Shown here: one piece after another, positions 51,634-60,601 of the stretch
Numbering within the stretch: the stretch's first letter is position 1
Layout: the number at the start of each line of letters is the position of its first letter
NCBI RefSeq assembly: GCF_000210295.1
Contig: NC_026737.1
Location: 992,001 to 1,056,000, forward strand
Direction of reading: 5' to 3'
DNA: 64,000 nucleotides
Source: Trypanosoma brucei gambiense DAL972
Lineage: Eukaryota > Euglenozoa > Kinetoplastea > Trypanosomatida > Trypanosomatidae
Position numbers and translations under genes: made by a program
Notes under the pieces: model-generated
Told to the model about the DNA's origin: nothing
Databases searched by the model: none
What the model saw: the letters and a program-made list of their open reading frames with translations, nothing else

Positions 51634-52526
51634 ACCGCAACTAAAATAATAATAATAATAATAATTCTAAAAAGCCACGTGCGATCAGGCAAGCTAGTCT
51701 CGAGAAATATACAGGGATTATAGGGTGATTTGTATTCACACGACGTGTAGTAAGAAAGAAACAACCGGAAAAACAACTGATGACACAAGAGAGAAAGCAA
51801 TGAAGCACCTGTAATGCGTAAAAGGAAAAACAAAAGCGTATATGTGAAATCGTTCGCACCTTGCTAGAGTATGAACATGCAGGAATCAACAAAGACCACT
51901 TAATTTTCTTTAGTTTTTGATGGACGGGGAGGGGGGAACGTGCGACATCCAGGGAAAGAAAGGCAAAATTAAAAAAAAATCTATCGGTTGGAACGTTTGC
52001 CGGAAGCTGGAGTCGTGCATTTGACATCATTAGCTTCGGCCAAGTGGACGCCATTGCAAAGGTGGATGGGAGAGAAAAGCGCGACTGTGTATGAAGTGAA
52101 GGAAATCGCGTACGAACTGCACAACGCGCGTTTTTTTTCCCCCTTTACCACCTAAGTTCCCCCGTCAGGTTAGACATCATTGAATGCAGACGTAAACGCT
52201 AATGCTACAAAGGTCGCTAGAACTTTCCACGTTTTGAAAACAAACCAACAAACAAAACTACATGTGTCGTAGCGCCCAACTAACCTTTTCATGGTTGGGT
52301 GACCACCCCCACTTTTGAACGATACTGTCTCCTTCCAAGTTTACCGATAACAGAATTGAGGAAAAAAACCCGCTGATGATGTTTTTCCTTCCAATAAGCT
52401 GAAGATGGAATACTGGTTATTTCCTTCACATACACAAGCCTATGCATTAAAATATGTGCGAGGAATCTTTGATTCAAATGAGGTTGGGTCACATAATACT
52501 CTTCTTCTTTATAGAGGGTATATACA
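51634..52526. other. Intergenic region, no gene seen
   Basis: Holds the 5' UTR of the pseudo-phosphodiesterase gene and the mevalonate kinase 3' UTR. An AAT run at 51641-51665 lies just upstream of the start codon. No gene supported. Confidence 0.55.
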
Positions 52527-53516
52527 CTATAGCTTACTTCCGCCGGGCTGAACACTGTACCTCCAGACGAACTTTGCCTCTTTGCATTGTTCCCTCACAG
52601 CTTTTGCAATGCGGTCCCGCTCTTGAGTGTTTGCGGCAAGCGCAACCACAAGGCCACCCCGACCTGTGCCTGACATCTTTGCTCCAAGTGCCCCGAAAGT
52701 TCTACAACACGTTGCAATGGCGTCCAACTCAGGGCATGAAACCGTTAGTTTTTGGCATAGGGTATGGTTTATGTTCATCAGTTCCCCAACGCGGCGCAAA
52801 TTCCCGCTCTGCAGTGCCTTCTTTGCTTCACGGACACACGCATTGTATTGTTCAAATAAGTCGTCAAACCACGACGGCTGAGCGGCCTTCAGGCGCGCAA
52901 CATCGGCTACGACCTTTGTCGTACTTGCGGTAATACCGGTGCTGCAAACAATGATAGAAAGAGGTTTACCGAGCGCCAGGCGACTGAAAACCGATTTCTT
53001 CAGCGCACGGCGGAACAAAATGATCCCACCGTAAGTAGCTGCTGTGTTATCGACGCCGCTTGGAGTTCCATGGTATCCACACTCGCCTGCGTACGCACTT
53101 CTGTTCACGGCTTCTTCACTGAGGTTGAGGGTGTACAACTCATTCAGCGCTCGTGAAAGCGAAACAACATCACTTGCGGAGGCGCCAATGCCGCTGCTTG
53201 GAACAAGCGGACCACCGAGTTTCACAAGCAAGCCGTCTTTACTCGTGTCAATGTTCAGGTGGCGTAACACAAGCCCGTGCGCAACCCGCTGCTCTTCCCG
53301 CTTCTCTTTGATGTAGCCGGGCACCGCAGGTCTTTCGTCAATAACCTCCACAACGTTAGGTTTGTGCTTCAATCGAGAGATTTCACATGTTGTATACTCG
53401 TTAATACCTGCTACAATGCTCTCAGCACCGTATACAACAAAATGCTCTCCGAAGAGGATCACTTTGCCGTAGCCGATATGATGGCGCGTCGTTTTGTCCT
53501 TAACAGCCACGTGCAT
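52527..53516 (-). CDS. MVK: Mevalonate kinase with C-terminal SKL glycosomal signal
   Basis: 329 residues from the Met at 53516 (MHVAVKDK). The frame extends 19 codons further up to 53573, but 329 matches the trypanosomatid enzyme. GHMP-kinase motifs: GYGKVILFGEHFVVYG near residues 15-30 (motif 1), the ATP-binding loop PSSGIGASASDVVSL (motif 2), and KMSGTGRGGLVVAL (motif 3). It phosphorylates mevalonate to 5-phosphomevalonate with ATP, the first step after HMG-CoA reductase on the way to isoprenoids, sterols and dolichol. The chain ends in SKL, a canonical type 1 peroxisomal targeting signal, so import into glycosomes is expected, in line with reports for trypanosomatid mevalonate kinase. No domain is missing. 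Confidence 0.97.
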   Translation of the reverse strand: MHVAVKDKTTRHHIGYGKVILFGEHFVVYGAESIVAGINEYTTCEISRLKHKPNVVEVIDERPAVPGYIKEKREEQRVAHGLVLRHLNIDTSKDGLLVKLGGPLVPSSGIGASASDVVSLSRALNELYTLNLSEEAVNRSAYAGECGYHGTPSGVDNTAATYGGIILFRRALKKSVFSRLALGKPLSIIVCSTGITASTTKVVADVARLKAAQPSWFDDLFEQYNACVREAKKALQSGNLRRVGELMNINHTLCQKLTVSCPELDAIATCCRTFGALGAKMSGTGRGGLVVALAANTQERDRIAKAVREQCKEAKFVWRYSVQPGGSKL

Positions 53517-54147
53517 AACTTCTCGATACACTTCAATGTAATCCCTCCTATTGGCAACAGAGATGAAACACACACAAGTTTACTGCGGTCTGAGCAGGAC
53601 ACGTATGGTCACGTTGTAGCAACCGAATAGAACATCTACGCAGCTTAGAGAGCACTTATACCATTAATGTAACTCTTATCACATTAACCGGCAGTCTTCA
53701 AAGCTGTATTTCAGTGCAACCACAAGTAGTAGAAGGACTTTTCACCACTCAACTGCATGAGAGAAGAACACAACAGAACACGACGTCCAAGTACCACTCA
53801 AAACAGTGGCGCATCACACTGAAACCACACAAAGAAATAAAATTGTAAAAAAGACTAGGAAATAAAATAACAACAAACAACACGTAACGCTTCACTAATG
53901 ACGGAGTCGTCCAAATAACTCCATAGGCTTATCTATTGCGTTAGAAGCCTAACTCATAACTTGAAGGGAGATGAAGGCGCCTTAATGTAAAGTACTGTGA
54001 GGAGTGGTCATCACCAACGAAACCTCCCTAAGCATCACGACAGCCCCTCCCCCTCCCTCAACTAAATTGTACATTTGATAACCCCAATCCCAACGGCATC
54101 CATGACGCGGGGGTGCACTCATTTCCGTTTAGCATCGCAGATGCATA
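53517..54147. other. Intergenic region, no gene seen
   Basis: Mevalonate kinase 5' side and 3' UTR of the hydroxylase-family gene. No repeats of note and no gene-like frame. Confidence 0.55.
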
Positions 54148-54888
54148 TCATGAACCATGGACGCGGGAACATTTATAGGTTCCAAATACCCAATCCCAGA
54201 GCATGATGTACTGCCCGTAATTGTACTTGAATTGGTAATGATGGAGGTCGTGTGCACGCACATTAAAGACGTATGGAATGTACACATCAATTCGCGTGTG
54301 GTTGAGGCTCGCTAGCGTTCCGCCTATAAATACAAACAGAATCGCAGTCAGCACATGTACCTGACCGGCAGGTGCAATACGCGTGAGAAGGTACAACGCG
54401 AATATATGGTTGTACTCCCCAATTACATATTCAATGGGATGATCATTGACGGCGTCATCGTTCCCGCGGAATGGTGTAACTTGCCGGTGGTGGTGCTTGT
54501 GTATCAGCGGATATATCGGCCTCCAGTGCAACGCCCAGTGGAAGAGCGTGTAAAAGAAATCGTATATGATGAACAACGCCACCAAGTGAACAGGCATCCA
54601 CGCGACACCACAGAGGACAACATTAAAATCGTTGAAGTTAAGCGACATGTTGCTCACCTCGGTGTCAGTGATGAACAAGTAGGAGTGATATACAAACAAA
54701 ACCGTAAAAATCTTTGATAACGCGATGAACAGCCGGTCCTTGAACGTTAGGGTTTTAAGGCATTGCGCTCGCGTCGGGATGCGGCCACCCACCACGCGCG
54801 CAATAAGTGGTACTACCATGCGGTTATAGAGGGAGAAACCGAGGAAAACGGTAGCGGTTAGCGCCACGCTCATCACCACTGTGGTCAT
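54148..54888 (-). CDS. Fatty acid hydroxylase / sterol desaturase superfamily membrane protein
   Basis: 246 residues with about four to five membrane spans (1-30, 52-75, 92-116, 162-195 and a short one near 225). The di-iron histidine boxes are complete: HWALH (117-121), HKHHH (130-134), an isolated NH at 196-197 and HDLHH (213-217). Members oxidise lipids in the ER using oxygen and cytochrome b5-type electrons; subfamilies include sterol C4-methyl oxidase, C5-desaturase and fatty-acid 2-hydroxylase. The sequence does not choose between them. The short length and absence of a cytochrome b5 domain argue against a fused fatty-acid hydroxylase. It is a neighbour of mevalonate kinase, which may be coincidence. 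The start is the first Met, directly followed by a signal-anchor-like span. Confidence 0.9.
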   Translation of the reverse strand: MTTVVMSVALTATVFLGFSLYNRMVVPLIARVVGGRIPTRAQCLKTLTFKDRLFIALSKIFTVLFVYHSYLFITDTEVSNMSLNFNDFNVVLCGVAWMPVHLVALFIIYDFFYTLFHWALHWRPIYPLIHKHHHRQVTPFRGNDDAVNDHPIEYVIGEYNHIFALYLLTRIAPAGQVHVLTAILFVFIGGTLASLNHTRIDVYIPYVFNVRAHDLHHYQFKYNYGQYIMLWDWVFGTYKCSRVHGS

Positions 54889-54920
54889 GATTACTTCGCA
54901 CCACTTCCACCGGCAGTGTA

Positions 54921-54955
54921 TTATATATATATATATATATAGATATATATATATT
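54921..54955. repeat. (TA)n microsatellite
   Basis: TA units interrupted by one AGA, 33 bp upstream of the hydroxylase-family start codon. Confidence 0.88.
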
Positions 54956-55011
54956 TGTATCGTCCGGAGCCTCGGTGTATTTAAGGGCGTCCCGCCTTAC
55001 CTGAGAAAAAA

Positions 55012-55043
55012 AATATATCTATATCTATATCTATATATATATT
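55012..55043. repeat. (TATATC)n imperfect repeat
   Basis: Three TATATC-type units followed by TA units, in the SNARE-like gene's expected 3' UTR. Confidence 0.8.
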
Positions 55044-55280
55044 CTGATGCCACTTTCCTTCCGCGAAGAGGTGCGTATGGGAGAGAGGGAACGGTTGTGG
55101 GAGAATTCTGGTGATCCATTCCCTCTTACGTGAAGGGACCATTCGTTCACTTTTTCAGAACGGGGATTAGGTGCAACTACTTGCTTCGGTGGAAGGCGTA
55201 CGCATGTGGATACTCTTGTATCCATTTTCCGATGGTGTTCACTCATTGCGGACTGTTACACATAAGTGTGATTGCATGAA

Positions 55281-56270
55281 TTACCGTTCGTATACGTACG
55301 ATTTTGGTGTAACAAGCATAAGCATAACTGTCCCTCCTGTGACTGCCACGATGGCACAAATAAAAACCGCCTGCGCGATTATGCGCCATAACGGTGCCAA
55401 AATGGAATCCCAAAACACTTCCACACCTGGCAGTGCCCTGAGGAAATGGGGAAGCACCGGCCCGCCACCAAATGCAGAGCCCACACGGTCCATTTTCTTA
55501 CACTGGCTTGTTGTACCATCAACACCGCGCTGTAGTAAAGCCGCATTTTCCTCCAAACGTCCCTTCTCCTGATTCATGATGTCACTTACTCGTAGCGCCC
55601 CCTCTTTAATTTCCCTAATAGCATCATTAATTTCATTTATTACCTGCTTCTGAGCTGCATCATCCGCATCCTGTGGCGCGCTGGAGAAGGCAGATGATGT
55701 GATGAGACTCGAAGCATTTGTTGACCTTGCTGCCATATTAGTAATAGCAATATCGCCACCACCTGATTGACCCATTTTTGCAGGTGTAGTTGAACTCTTA
55801 ACAGTTGGTGAGGGCTCCAGCTGTATGGATGCTCTAACGCATGGGGCGTTGCTGTCTTCGTGTATCAAAAAGGGTTCGCACACCGCGAAAGGCTGTTTGG
55901 GAGCCCGATGCCTGGCCACTAGTCCAACGCAAGCGACCGGAACATGCAAATGAGGGAAGTAACTGTCTAGAAATTGAGAGAGAAAGGCTTCAGCGGCATC
56001 GACAACAGTAGGTGCATTCCCAACATCATCGCCGCTCAGGGATACTTCAGTTGTAGCCGTCTCGCGTTTGTCGGAGTTGTCCGTGTTGGCTCGCATCTCT
56101 TGCTTCACCAACGAAAGCAAGAATCCTATGCGCTTAATATATTTCAGGAGTTCTGTAACCTGTCTTTGGTTACATTGGCCTACGGCCGTGTCTTCACTCA
56201 GTTTCACCTCCTCCAAGAGACGACGTGCCTCCCTCAATGCGCGCCTTAAGCGAGAAGCAGCTGGAGTCAT
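55281..56270 (-). CDS. USE1-like tail-anchored SNARE
   Basis: 329 residues. An N-terminal helical part (1-62) resembles the USE1 N-terminal helices, followed by a variable linker. A SNARE-like heptad region at 207-261 contains IREIKEGALRVSDIMNQEK, close to the USE1 pattern LxxNLKENALxANxIIKxD. A single hydrophobic span lies at about 292-320 with a short lumenal tail. USE1 is the SNARE of ER-bound retrograde vesicles, working with Sec20 and the Dsl1 complex. The central layer position, Asp in USE1, is Glu235 here. A 30-residue Gly/Pro-containing spacer between SNARE and membrane is longer than usual. The family assignment is by eye at moderate confidence; the tail anchor is clear. The start follows a strong pyrimidine tract with only about 7 nt of 5' UTR. 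Confidence 0.7.
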   Translation of the reverse strand: MTPAASRLRRALREARRLLEEVKLSEDTAVGQCNQRQVTELLKYIKRIGFLLSLVKQEMRANTDNSDKRETATTEVSLSGDDVGNAPTVVDAAEAFLSQFLDSYFPHLHVPVACVGLVARHRAPKQPFAVCEPFLIHEDSNAPCVRASIQLEPSPTVKSSTTPAKMGQSGGGDIAITNMAARSTNASSLITSSAFSSAPQDADDAAQKQVINEINDAIREIKEGALRVSDIMNQEKGRLEENAALLQRGVDGTTSQCKKMDRVGSAFGGGPVLPHFLRALPGVEVFWDSILAPLWRIIAQAVFICAIVAVTGGTVMLMLVTPKSYVYER

Positions 56271-56277
56271 GTCAGTC

Positions 56278-56310
56278 CTTAAAAATTAGGGGGAAGGAGG
56301 AAGGAGAGAA
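56278..56310 (-). promoter_or_regulatory. Candidate trans-splice signal for USE1-like gene
   Basis: Plus-strand run 56289-56310 is a pure pyrimidine tract in the transcript; the first AG is at 56279-56278, only about 7 nt before the start codon, an unusually short 5' UTR if used. Confidence 0.5.
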
Positions 56311-56515
56311 CTGAATAGAGGGAGTGTCTGCACTTCATCAAGTGCACAATTACGACAGTTGCAGAACAACAGAATAATTAGAACGGATGCTCTTCACTTT
56401 GACGCCCCATTTTCCACCTGTTTTGAGCTCTGTTTTTTTTTTTTGAGTGTCTTGGTTTACACCGCTTCTGATGCCCATCTGGTCACCGTGCAGCGAAAAA
56501 CTGGTAACGAACACC

Positions 56516-58135
56516 TTAACTACCCTGTTCTGAAGGAGTTATGCGTCGGTACTGCTCGCAAAGTTGGTGGGCGTAGTGCCGTAATGCCCTTACCTCTTCA
56601 TGAACTCCTTCAGCCGAATGAAGGACAACAATGGATATATTGCATCCTTTTGCAAAAAGTGCGTACGCCAACTTGCGCCTACTCATACACGTGACGAGTG
56701 GGATATTGCCCTTCACACAGTGGGAGTGTATCTCCTCGAGTGTTCCACTAACCCCAAGCTCCCCTACCGTTTTGTGTTGCGACCTGCTAACGGTGGCTAC
56801 CACATTCTCTGCAGTCCCTTCTCTTTCAACGCAGAACTCTTTGTCTATGTTTGGACTGAGAGTGCCGTTTAACTCAATGTCTGAAGCAATTAGTACAACA
56901 GGAATCCGAGTGGCAGCAGCCCTGAGCGCCCGTAAGGTTTCCCTCATTCCGGTCGAATAGAACTTTCTGGCCTTGAATTGGAGTGGTTTCTCCTTTTTCA
57001 TACGCTTTTGAAGAGTGTACTGCCGCTGAAGGATAGTAAAAACGATATCGTCCAACCTGTCCGTTAGAATGTTAGCGCAAGAAGAGACGAGATACCTAGG
57101 GATCGGATTTCTGGGTTTGTTGCTGTTGGCAGCAGCCACCAACAAGTCCGGTGTGGTATTGTGCAACTGAGCCACTTCACTAGCAGTGAGCTGCCGTGGG
57201 TGGCGCCCACTTCGCTGGTCAATAACGGCCGTCAGTGGATGTGTGCCGATCCCCATTAGGGATAAGGAGGGGTAAAAATTAACAAAATTCGGTTCGCCGT
57301 CGGAGCCAACGTTATCAGCCTTGGCAGCACCTTCTGAGTCCCCCCGCTTCCCTGCTGAGGCGCCCTCGTTGCATTCTCCCCGCGTTTGGCTCGTGTCAGG
57401 TTCCACAGTCGGAGCATCCTCCTGCGTGGCTCCCGTATTTACTGTAATCACGCCCCCTTTCCACCTCAAGGCAGTTTTGTTCAAACGCTTCCGCAGTCTG
57501 CGGATAGTTGTGAGGCAGCGCGCCGCCTTCACGTAAGATTTACGGTTCATTTCACTGTGTAATCTAGCGTACAGGGAATGCAACTTCCCGACGAGTGCTT
57601 GAAGAGGTTGTAGCGTATGACTGGGTGAAGTCAGTGCAGTATTTTCCGATGAAGAAGTTACTGAGCTACCGACTGCAACTGCCGCCAGAGCGTCCTGTAT
57701 ACTGCTTTGCTGATCTCCGTTTATAAGCGATTCAAACACTTCGCGTCGTAGCTCAACAATGGACCGCTTAAATTTCGAATAACGTGCCCTATGATTGAAG
57801 GGAGCGTCCGGGTTGCGCAGCTTACCCTTGGCTAAAAAATGCTTTTTGCCCGCATGCAACGTTTTACCGGGGCCTACCTGGCGCGTCACAGTGGGCTTTA
57901 GCCGGACGGGCACCTTCTGTGAGGCCGGTGGGTTTTGGTTCCCAAGGTGCCCCTTTCGCTCTCTTGGAGACTTTGGCACATCATCTGAAACCTTGTTAGC
58001 CTGTGGCGCTGGGAGGAAATCGCTAACAAATGCGGTAGCCGTAACGCGCTTGCGCCTTCCATTGCAGTCCCACCTTACTCGTTTTCGACGCGGCTTTGCG
58101 ACCCCATACGGGTCGCCACCTTGCTCACTTGACAT
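56516..58135 (-). CDS. SBP2: SECIS-binding protein 2-like protein (L7Ae-type RNA-binding domain)
   Basis: 539 residues. The C-terminal 175 (about 362-535) follow the SBP2/SECISBP2 RNA-binding region: a basic lead-in helix LQKRMKKEKPLQFKARKF, the L7Ae helix TGMRETLRALR (395-405; SBP2 has a GLREVLKHL pattern), a strand PVVLIASDIE, then NIPLVTCMSRRKLAYAL (SBP2: NIPFVFALNRKALG pattern) and a final strand SIVVLHSAEG. A 40-residue insert (about 424-463) lies where SBP2 has a short loop. The N-terminal half is basic and disordered with two helical stretches (RYSKFKRSIVELRREVF; RCLTTIRRLRKRLNK). SBP2 binds SECIS elements in selenoprotein mRNAs and recruits the Sec-specific elongation factor. African trypanosomes do make selenoproteins, so a homologue is expected. 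Another L7Ae-family role remains possible. Confidence 0.78.
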   Translation of the reverse strand: MSSEQGGDPYGVAKPRRKRVRWDCNGRRKRVTATAFVSDFLPAPQANKVSDDVPKSPRERKGHLGNQNPPASQKVPVRLKPTVTRQVGPGKTLHAGKKHFLAKGKLRNPDAPFNHRARYSKFKRSIVELRREVFESLINGDQQSSIQDALAAVAVGSSVTSSSENTALTSPSHTLQPLQALVGKLHSLYARLHSEMNRKSYVKAARCLTTIRRLRKRLNKTALRWKGGVITVNTGATQEDAPTVEPDTSQTRGECNEGASAGKRGDSEGAAKADNVGSDGEPNFVNFYPSLSLMGIGTHPLTAVIDQRSGRHPRQLTASEVAQLHNTTPDLLVAAANSNKPRNPIPRYLVSSCANILTDRLDDIVFTILQRQYTLQKRMKKEKPLQFKARKFYSTGMRETLRALRAAATRIPVVLIASDIELNGTLSPNIDKEFCVEREGTAENVVATVSRSQHKTVGELGVSGTLEEIHSHCVKGNIPLVTCMSRRKLAYALFAKGCNISIVVLHSAEGVHEEVRALRHYAHQLCEQYRRITPSEQGS

Positions 58136-58867
58136 AGCTGAGAATAAATGAAAACGGAGGGGGAAGCACCTTCAACACATAAAAGATGCCCACTGATTGT
58201 TAACTGGTTAGCTCTAACAGCCATTTAAGGGTTCATATCTTTGTATTTGCTGTTGCCTCAACCTCCCTCCATTTCAGGACCACGGACACGGCCCCAGATG
58301 GTAACAATCCCTGTGTACATTCCACCGCGCTGCTGATATTTTATAACTGTGGTTTATAATACACACCCTGAGAAAATCAAGAAGGCCCGTCAACAATTAT
58401 GCAGCCCTCCTGGTCGCAAACGCCCCGTACTAAGTGAACCGGTCCGCTGACTTCATTGGCAAGAGGGACTTTACCACGTGCTATAACCATGGTGTATCGT
58501 ATAACCACTTTTTTCTCACTACAGAAGACACCATAACGGAAAGTGGACCCGCCATCCAAATAATGAGGTCGTACAGTTTATTCATAACCGACTCAATGGA
58601 GCTTCCGTTTGGGGGCGGGGTTGCACCTTTTACACGTCATACATTTCAAAGAGTTATCTTTGTAAGTCAAGTACCGATTCTTGGTTCGATAAGACAAAGT
58701 CGTTCGGGAGACGTTGGTGAGGTGTACAGGCCTAAGTGGACTGAACCGGGAAATTGGAGAGTTAGCCAGTAAAAAACAACAAGACACGGTAACAGGAGAT
58801 ATGTAGTGCCGTCAGGAAGCGGGGCGCCAGCACGTTCCCCCTTTCTTGTTCGCTTTTCTGCCTCCCT
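58136..58867. other. Intergenic region, no gene seen
   Basis: Holds the SBP2-like 5' UTR and the CLP1 3' UTR. Composition is less repetitive than other gaps, and a 112-codon plus-strand frame (58434-58772) exists, but it is on the wrong strand for the cluster and shows no recognisable motif. Confidence 0.5.
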
Positions 58868-60406
58868 TCACGTAGGGGGTTCCACATCTGCCTGTGCCAT
58901 GAGTTGTTGATCAGTGACAATAAAACACAAACCGATGTCTTTTCGAATGCCAGCAGCATTTGTCAGTAAGGTAACACTTCCTGCTGTCACTGACTCAACT
59001 AACGCGAAGCCCATCAACAACCCACGCTTCAGTCGGGACTCAAATACGGCGAATGGAATGCGCTGCAGTGTGCCATCCGGTAGCTCCTCTTGCTCAGTCG
59101 CTGTGCTCAACGCCAGCACACGATTTTTTATGTCAACATCTTGTGGGTGCACGTACGTTAGCGCTACGTCCGCTTGTCCGGAAACTGTGGGATCTTGATG
59201 GTCTGAATCATCGTCTATCATGGGCATGAAAGTGGAAGTTCCACTTGTGTCACCTCTGCCAATTGTCACAAGACGAATGAGAGAAGCATCCACTGTAAAG
59301 AGTGTGGGCTTCACTGCCATTGTGCGGCTGCCGAAGAAATATTGTAACCAGCACTGGCGGTTAAAAAATGCATCGTCCGGCACCGCCCCGCATTCAGTGG
59401 AATCCAATAGAAAAAGCTGTACCTTCAGCCCGTTACTGCACGTTATGGTAGATGGAGTTATTTGGGGGATTTCCGATTGTGCACCGCTCTCTTGATGCAG
59501 CCGCTGTGCTATCTTAAACCGTAACCAGGAGCTGCCAACAACAAAAACGTGATCGATACCTGCGGCAAGTATTGTACTCACAAGCACATCTAGTGGGTTT
59601 ACTTTGGGACGTCCTTCCGGTTTCTCCTCGGCGCATTCCCAAGCCTCCGCATCCTCCACCACTGCGCGACTGATAGTTCCATAGTCGACGAAAATCCCGC
59701 CCACACGGCACCGGTCACTTCGTGCCATACGCTCTGTACTCAAGCGCATCATTTGACGTAAGATGTGCAAAAAGAGGGCCGGGTCCTCATGTTTTTTTGT
59801 CCCTTGATGGGAGTGTAAGCCAGGGACAAATGCCATCTCGTTTTCGATGTCTATAGTATACTGCATCGCGTACAGAGAGACTACTCCAGGGTAACCAAAC
59901 CGTGGGGCCTCCACCGAGGCATCTAGAAGCAGAGGGTGGTAGCCCAAACGGACAGCGTAGTTGATCAAAGTACGGACGTACGTGCTTGTGCCAACAGCGC
60001 GGCGCTCAGCCACGAAGAGTACATGTGGTCCTATCCCGTCTGCGCCGGTTCGTCGCGCCTTCACACGCTGCACCTCCAAGTGAGTATGAATGTCTGCAAC
60101 TGAGCGTGCCCGTGTAGCATTGCATGTCGTTCCGTAACATATCTGGTGAACAGCGGAGGATGCTGTAAGCACCAATCGGCAGCCTGTAGGGGAGAAGACA
60201 GCGAGAGAACGAGCCACCGGGAGATGGACAACTACGCCTGTCGATAACTCCGTCCCGAATATCTCGGCACGCGGTTCCTCGCCGCTATCTTCCACTTGAG
60301 CAAGAAGCGTAACGGTTGCAGCGCCGCCGCTGCTTGCGGTCGCTAAGCACAGCTCGCCCATCGGTGGTAGCGCATATTCTCGCTCCAGAAGAGCCGTGTT
60401 TGCCAT
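58868..60406 (-). CDS. CLP1: CLP1 homologue with degenerate P-loop (mRNA 3'-end processing factor)
   Basis: 512 residues with the three-part CLP1 layout. The N-terminal beta domain contains AEIFGTELSTG (47-57), almost the CLP1 hallmark AEIFGTEL, and VFSPTGCRLVL (70-80). The central domain has INYAVRLG (148-155), identical in pattern to CLP1's LNYAVRLG, after a P-loop position reading ERRAVGTST (134-142). A C-terminal domain with the LSTATE block (CLP1: VSTAEG) follows. In active kinases the loop is GPTDVGKST; here Gly is Glu134 and the catalytic Lys is Thr140, so ATP binding or polynucleotide kinase activity is probably lost. CLP1 acts with Pcf11 in cleavage and polyadenylation and, in animals, with the tRNA splicing endonuclease. 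It is adjacent to the CstF-64-hinge-like gene. Confidence 0.85.
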   Translation of the reverse strand: MANTALLEREYALPPMGELCLATASSGGAATVTLLAQVEDSGEEPRAEIFGTELSTGVVVHLPVARSLAVFSPTGCRLVLTASSAVHQICYGTTCNATRARSVADIHTHLEVQRVKARRTGADGIGPHVLFVAERRAVGTSTYVRTLINYAVRLGYHPLLLDASVEAPRFGYPGVVSLYAMQYTIDIENEMAFVPGLHSHQGTKKHEDPALFLHILRQMMRLSTERMARSDRCRVGGIFVDYGTISRAVVEDAEAWECAEEKPEGRPKVNPLDVLVSTILAAGIDHVFVVGSSWLRFKIAQRLHQESGAQSEIPQITPSTITCSNGLKVQLFLLDSTECGAVPDDAFFNRQCWLQYFFGSRTMAVKPTLFTVDASLIRLVTIGRGDTSGTSTFMPMIDDDSDHQDPTVSGQADVALTYVHPQDVDIKNRVLALSTATEQEELPDGTLQRIPFAVFESRLKRGLLMGFALVESVTAGSVTLLTNAAGIRKDIGLCFIVTDQQLMAQADVEPPT

Positions 60407-60601
60407 TACTTTCCTACTAGTTTCAACCCTAACTTCCTAGCCAATCAAACGTAAATTTGGGGGTTGGTGCAATGCATAACAGTCAGGCACGCGTGTAAAC
60501 CTACATGTCCGATTCCCACGACGAGCCTGAGATGTGTACGGAGTGTCAACGGCGAAGCGGATGTTATTAACTTGTGTGCAACAACAGCTTTGAACATTCA
60601 C

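Larger units (their letters stand above)
54889..55280. other. Intergenic region with TA-type repeats
   Basis: 392 bp between the hydroxylase-family start and the SNARE-like stop. Two AT repeats (54921-54955, and a TATATC-type run at 55012-55043) could pair with each other in RNA or DNA. No gene supported. Confidence 0.6.

Noticed and set aside
52527..54888. Mevalonate kinase and the hydroxylase-family gene as a sterol biosynthesis operon
   Set aside because: Neighbouring genes in trypanosome clusters are rarely functionally linked, and the hydroxylase substrate is unknown.
58434..58772. 112-codon plus-strand frame between SBP2-like and CLP1 genes
   Set aside because: Wrong strand for an otherwise uniform directional cluster, no recognisable domain, no splice signal pattern.
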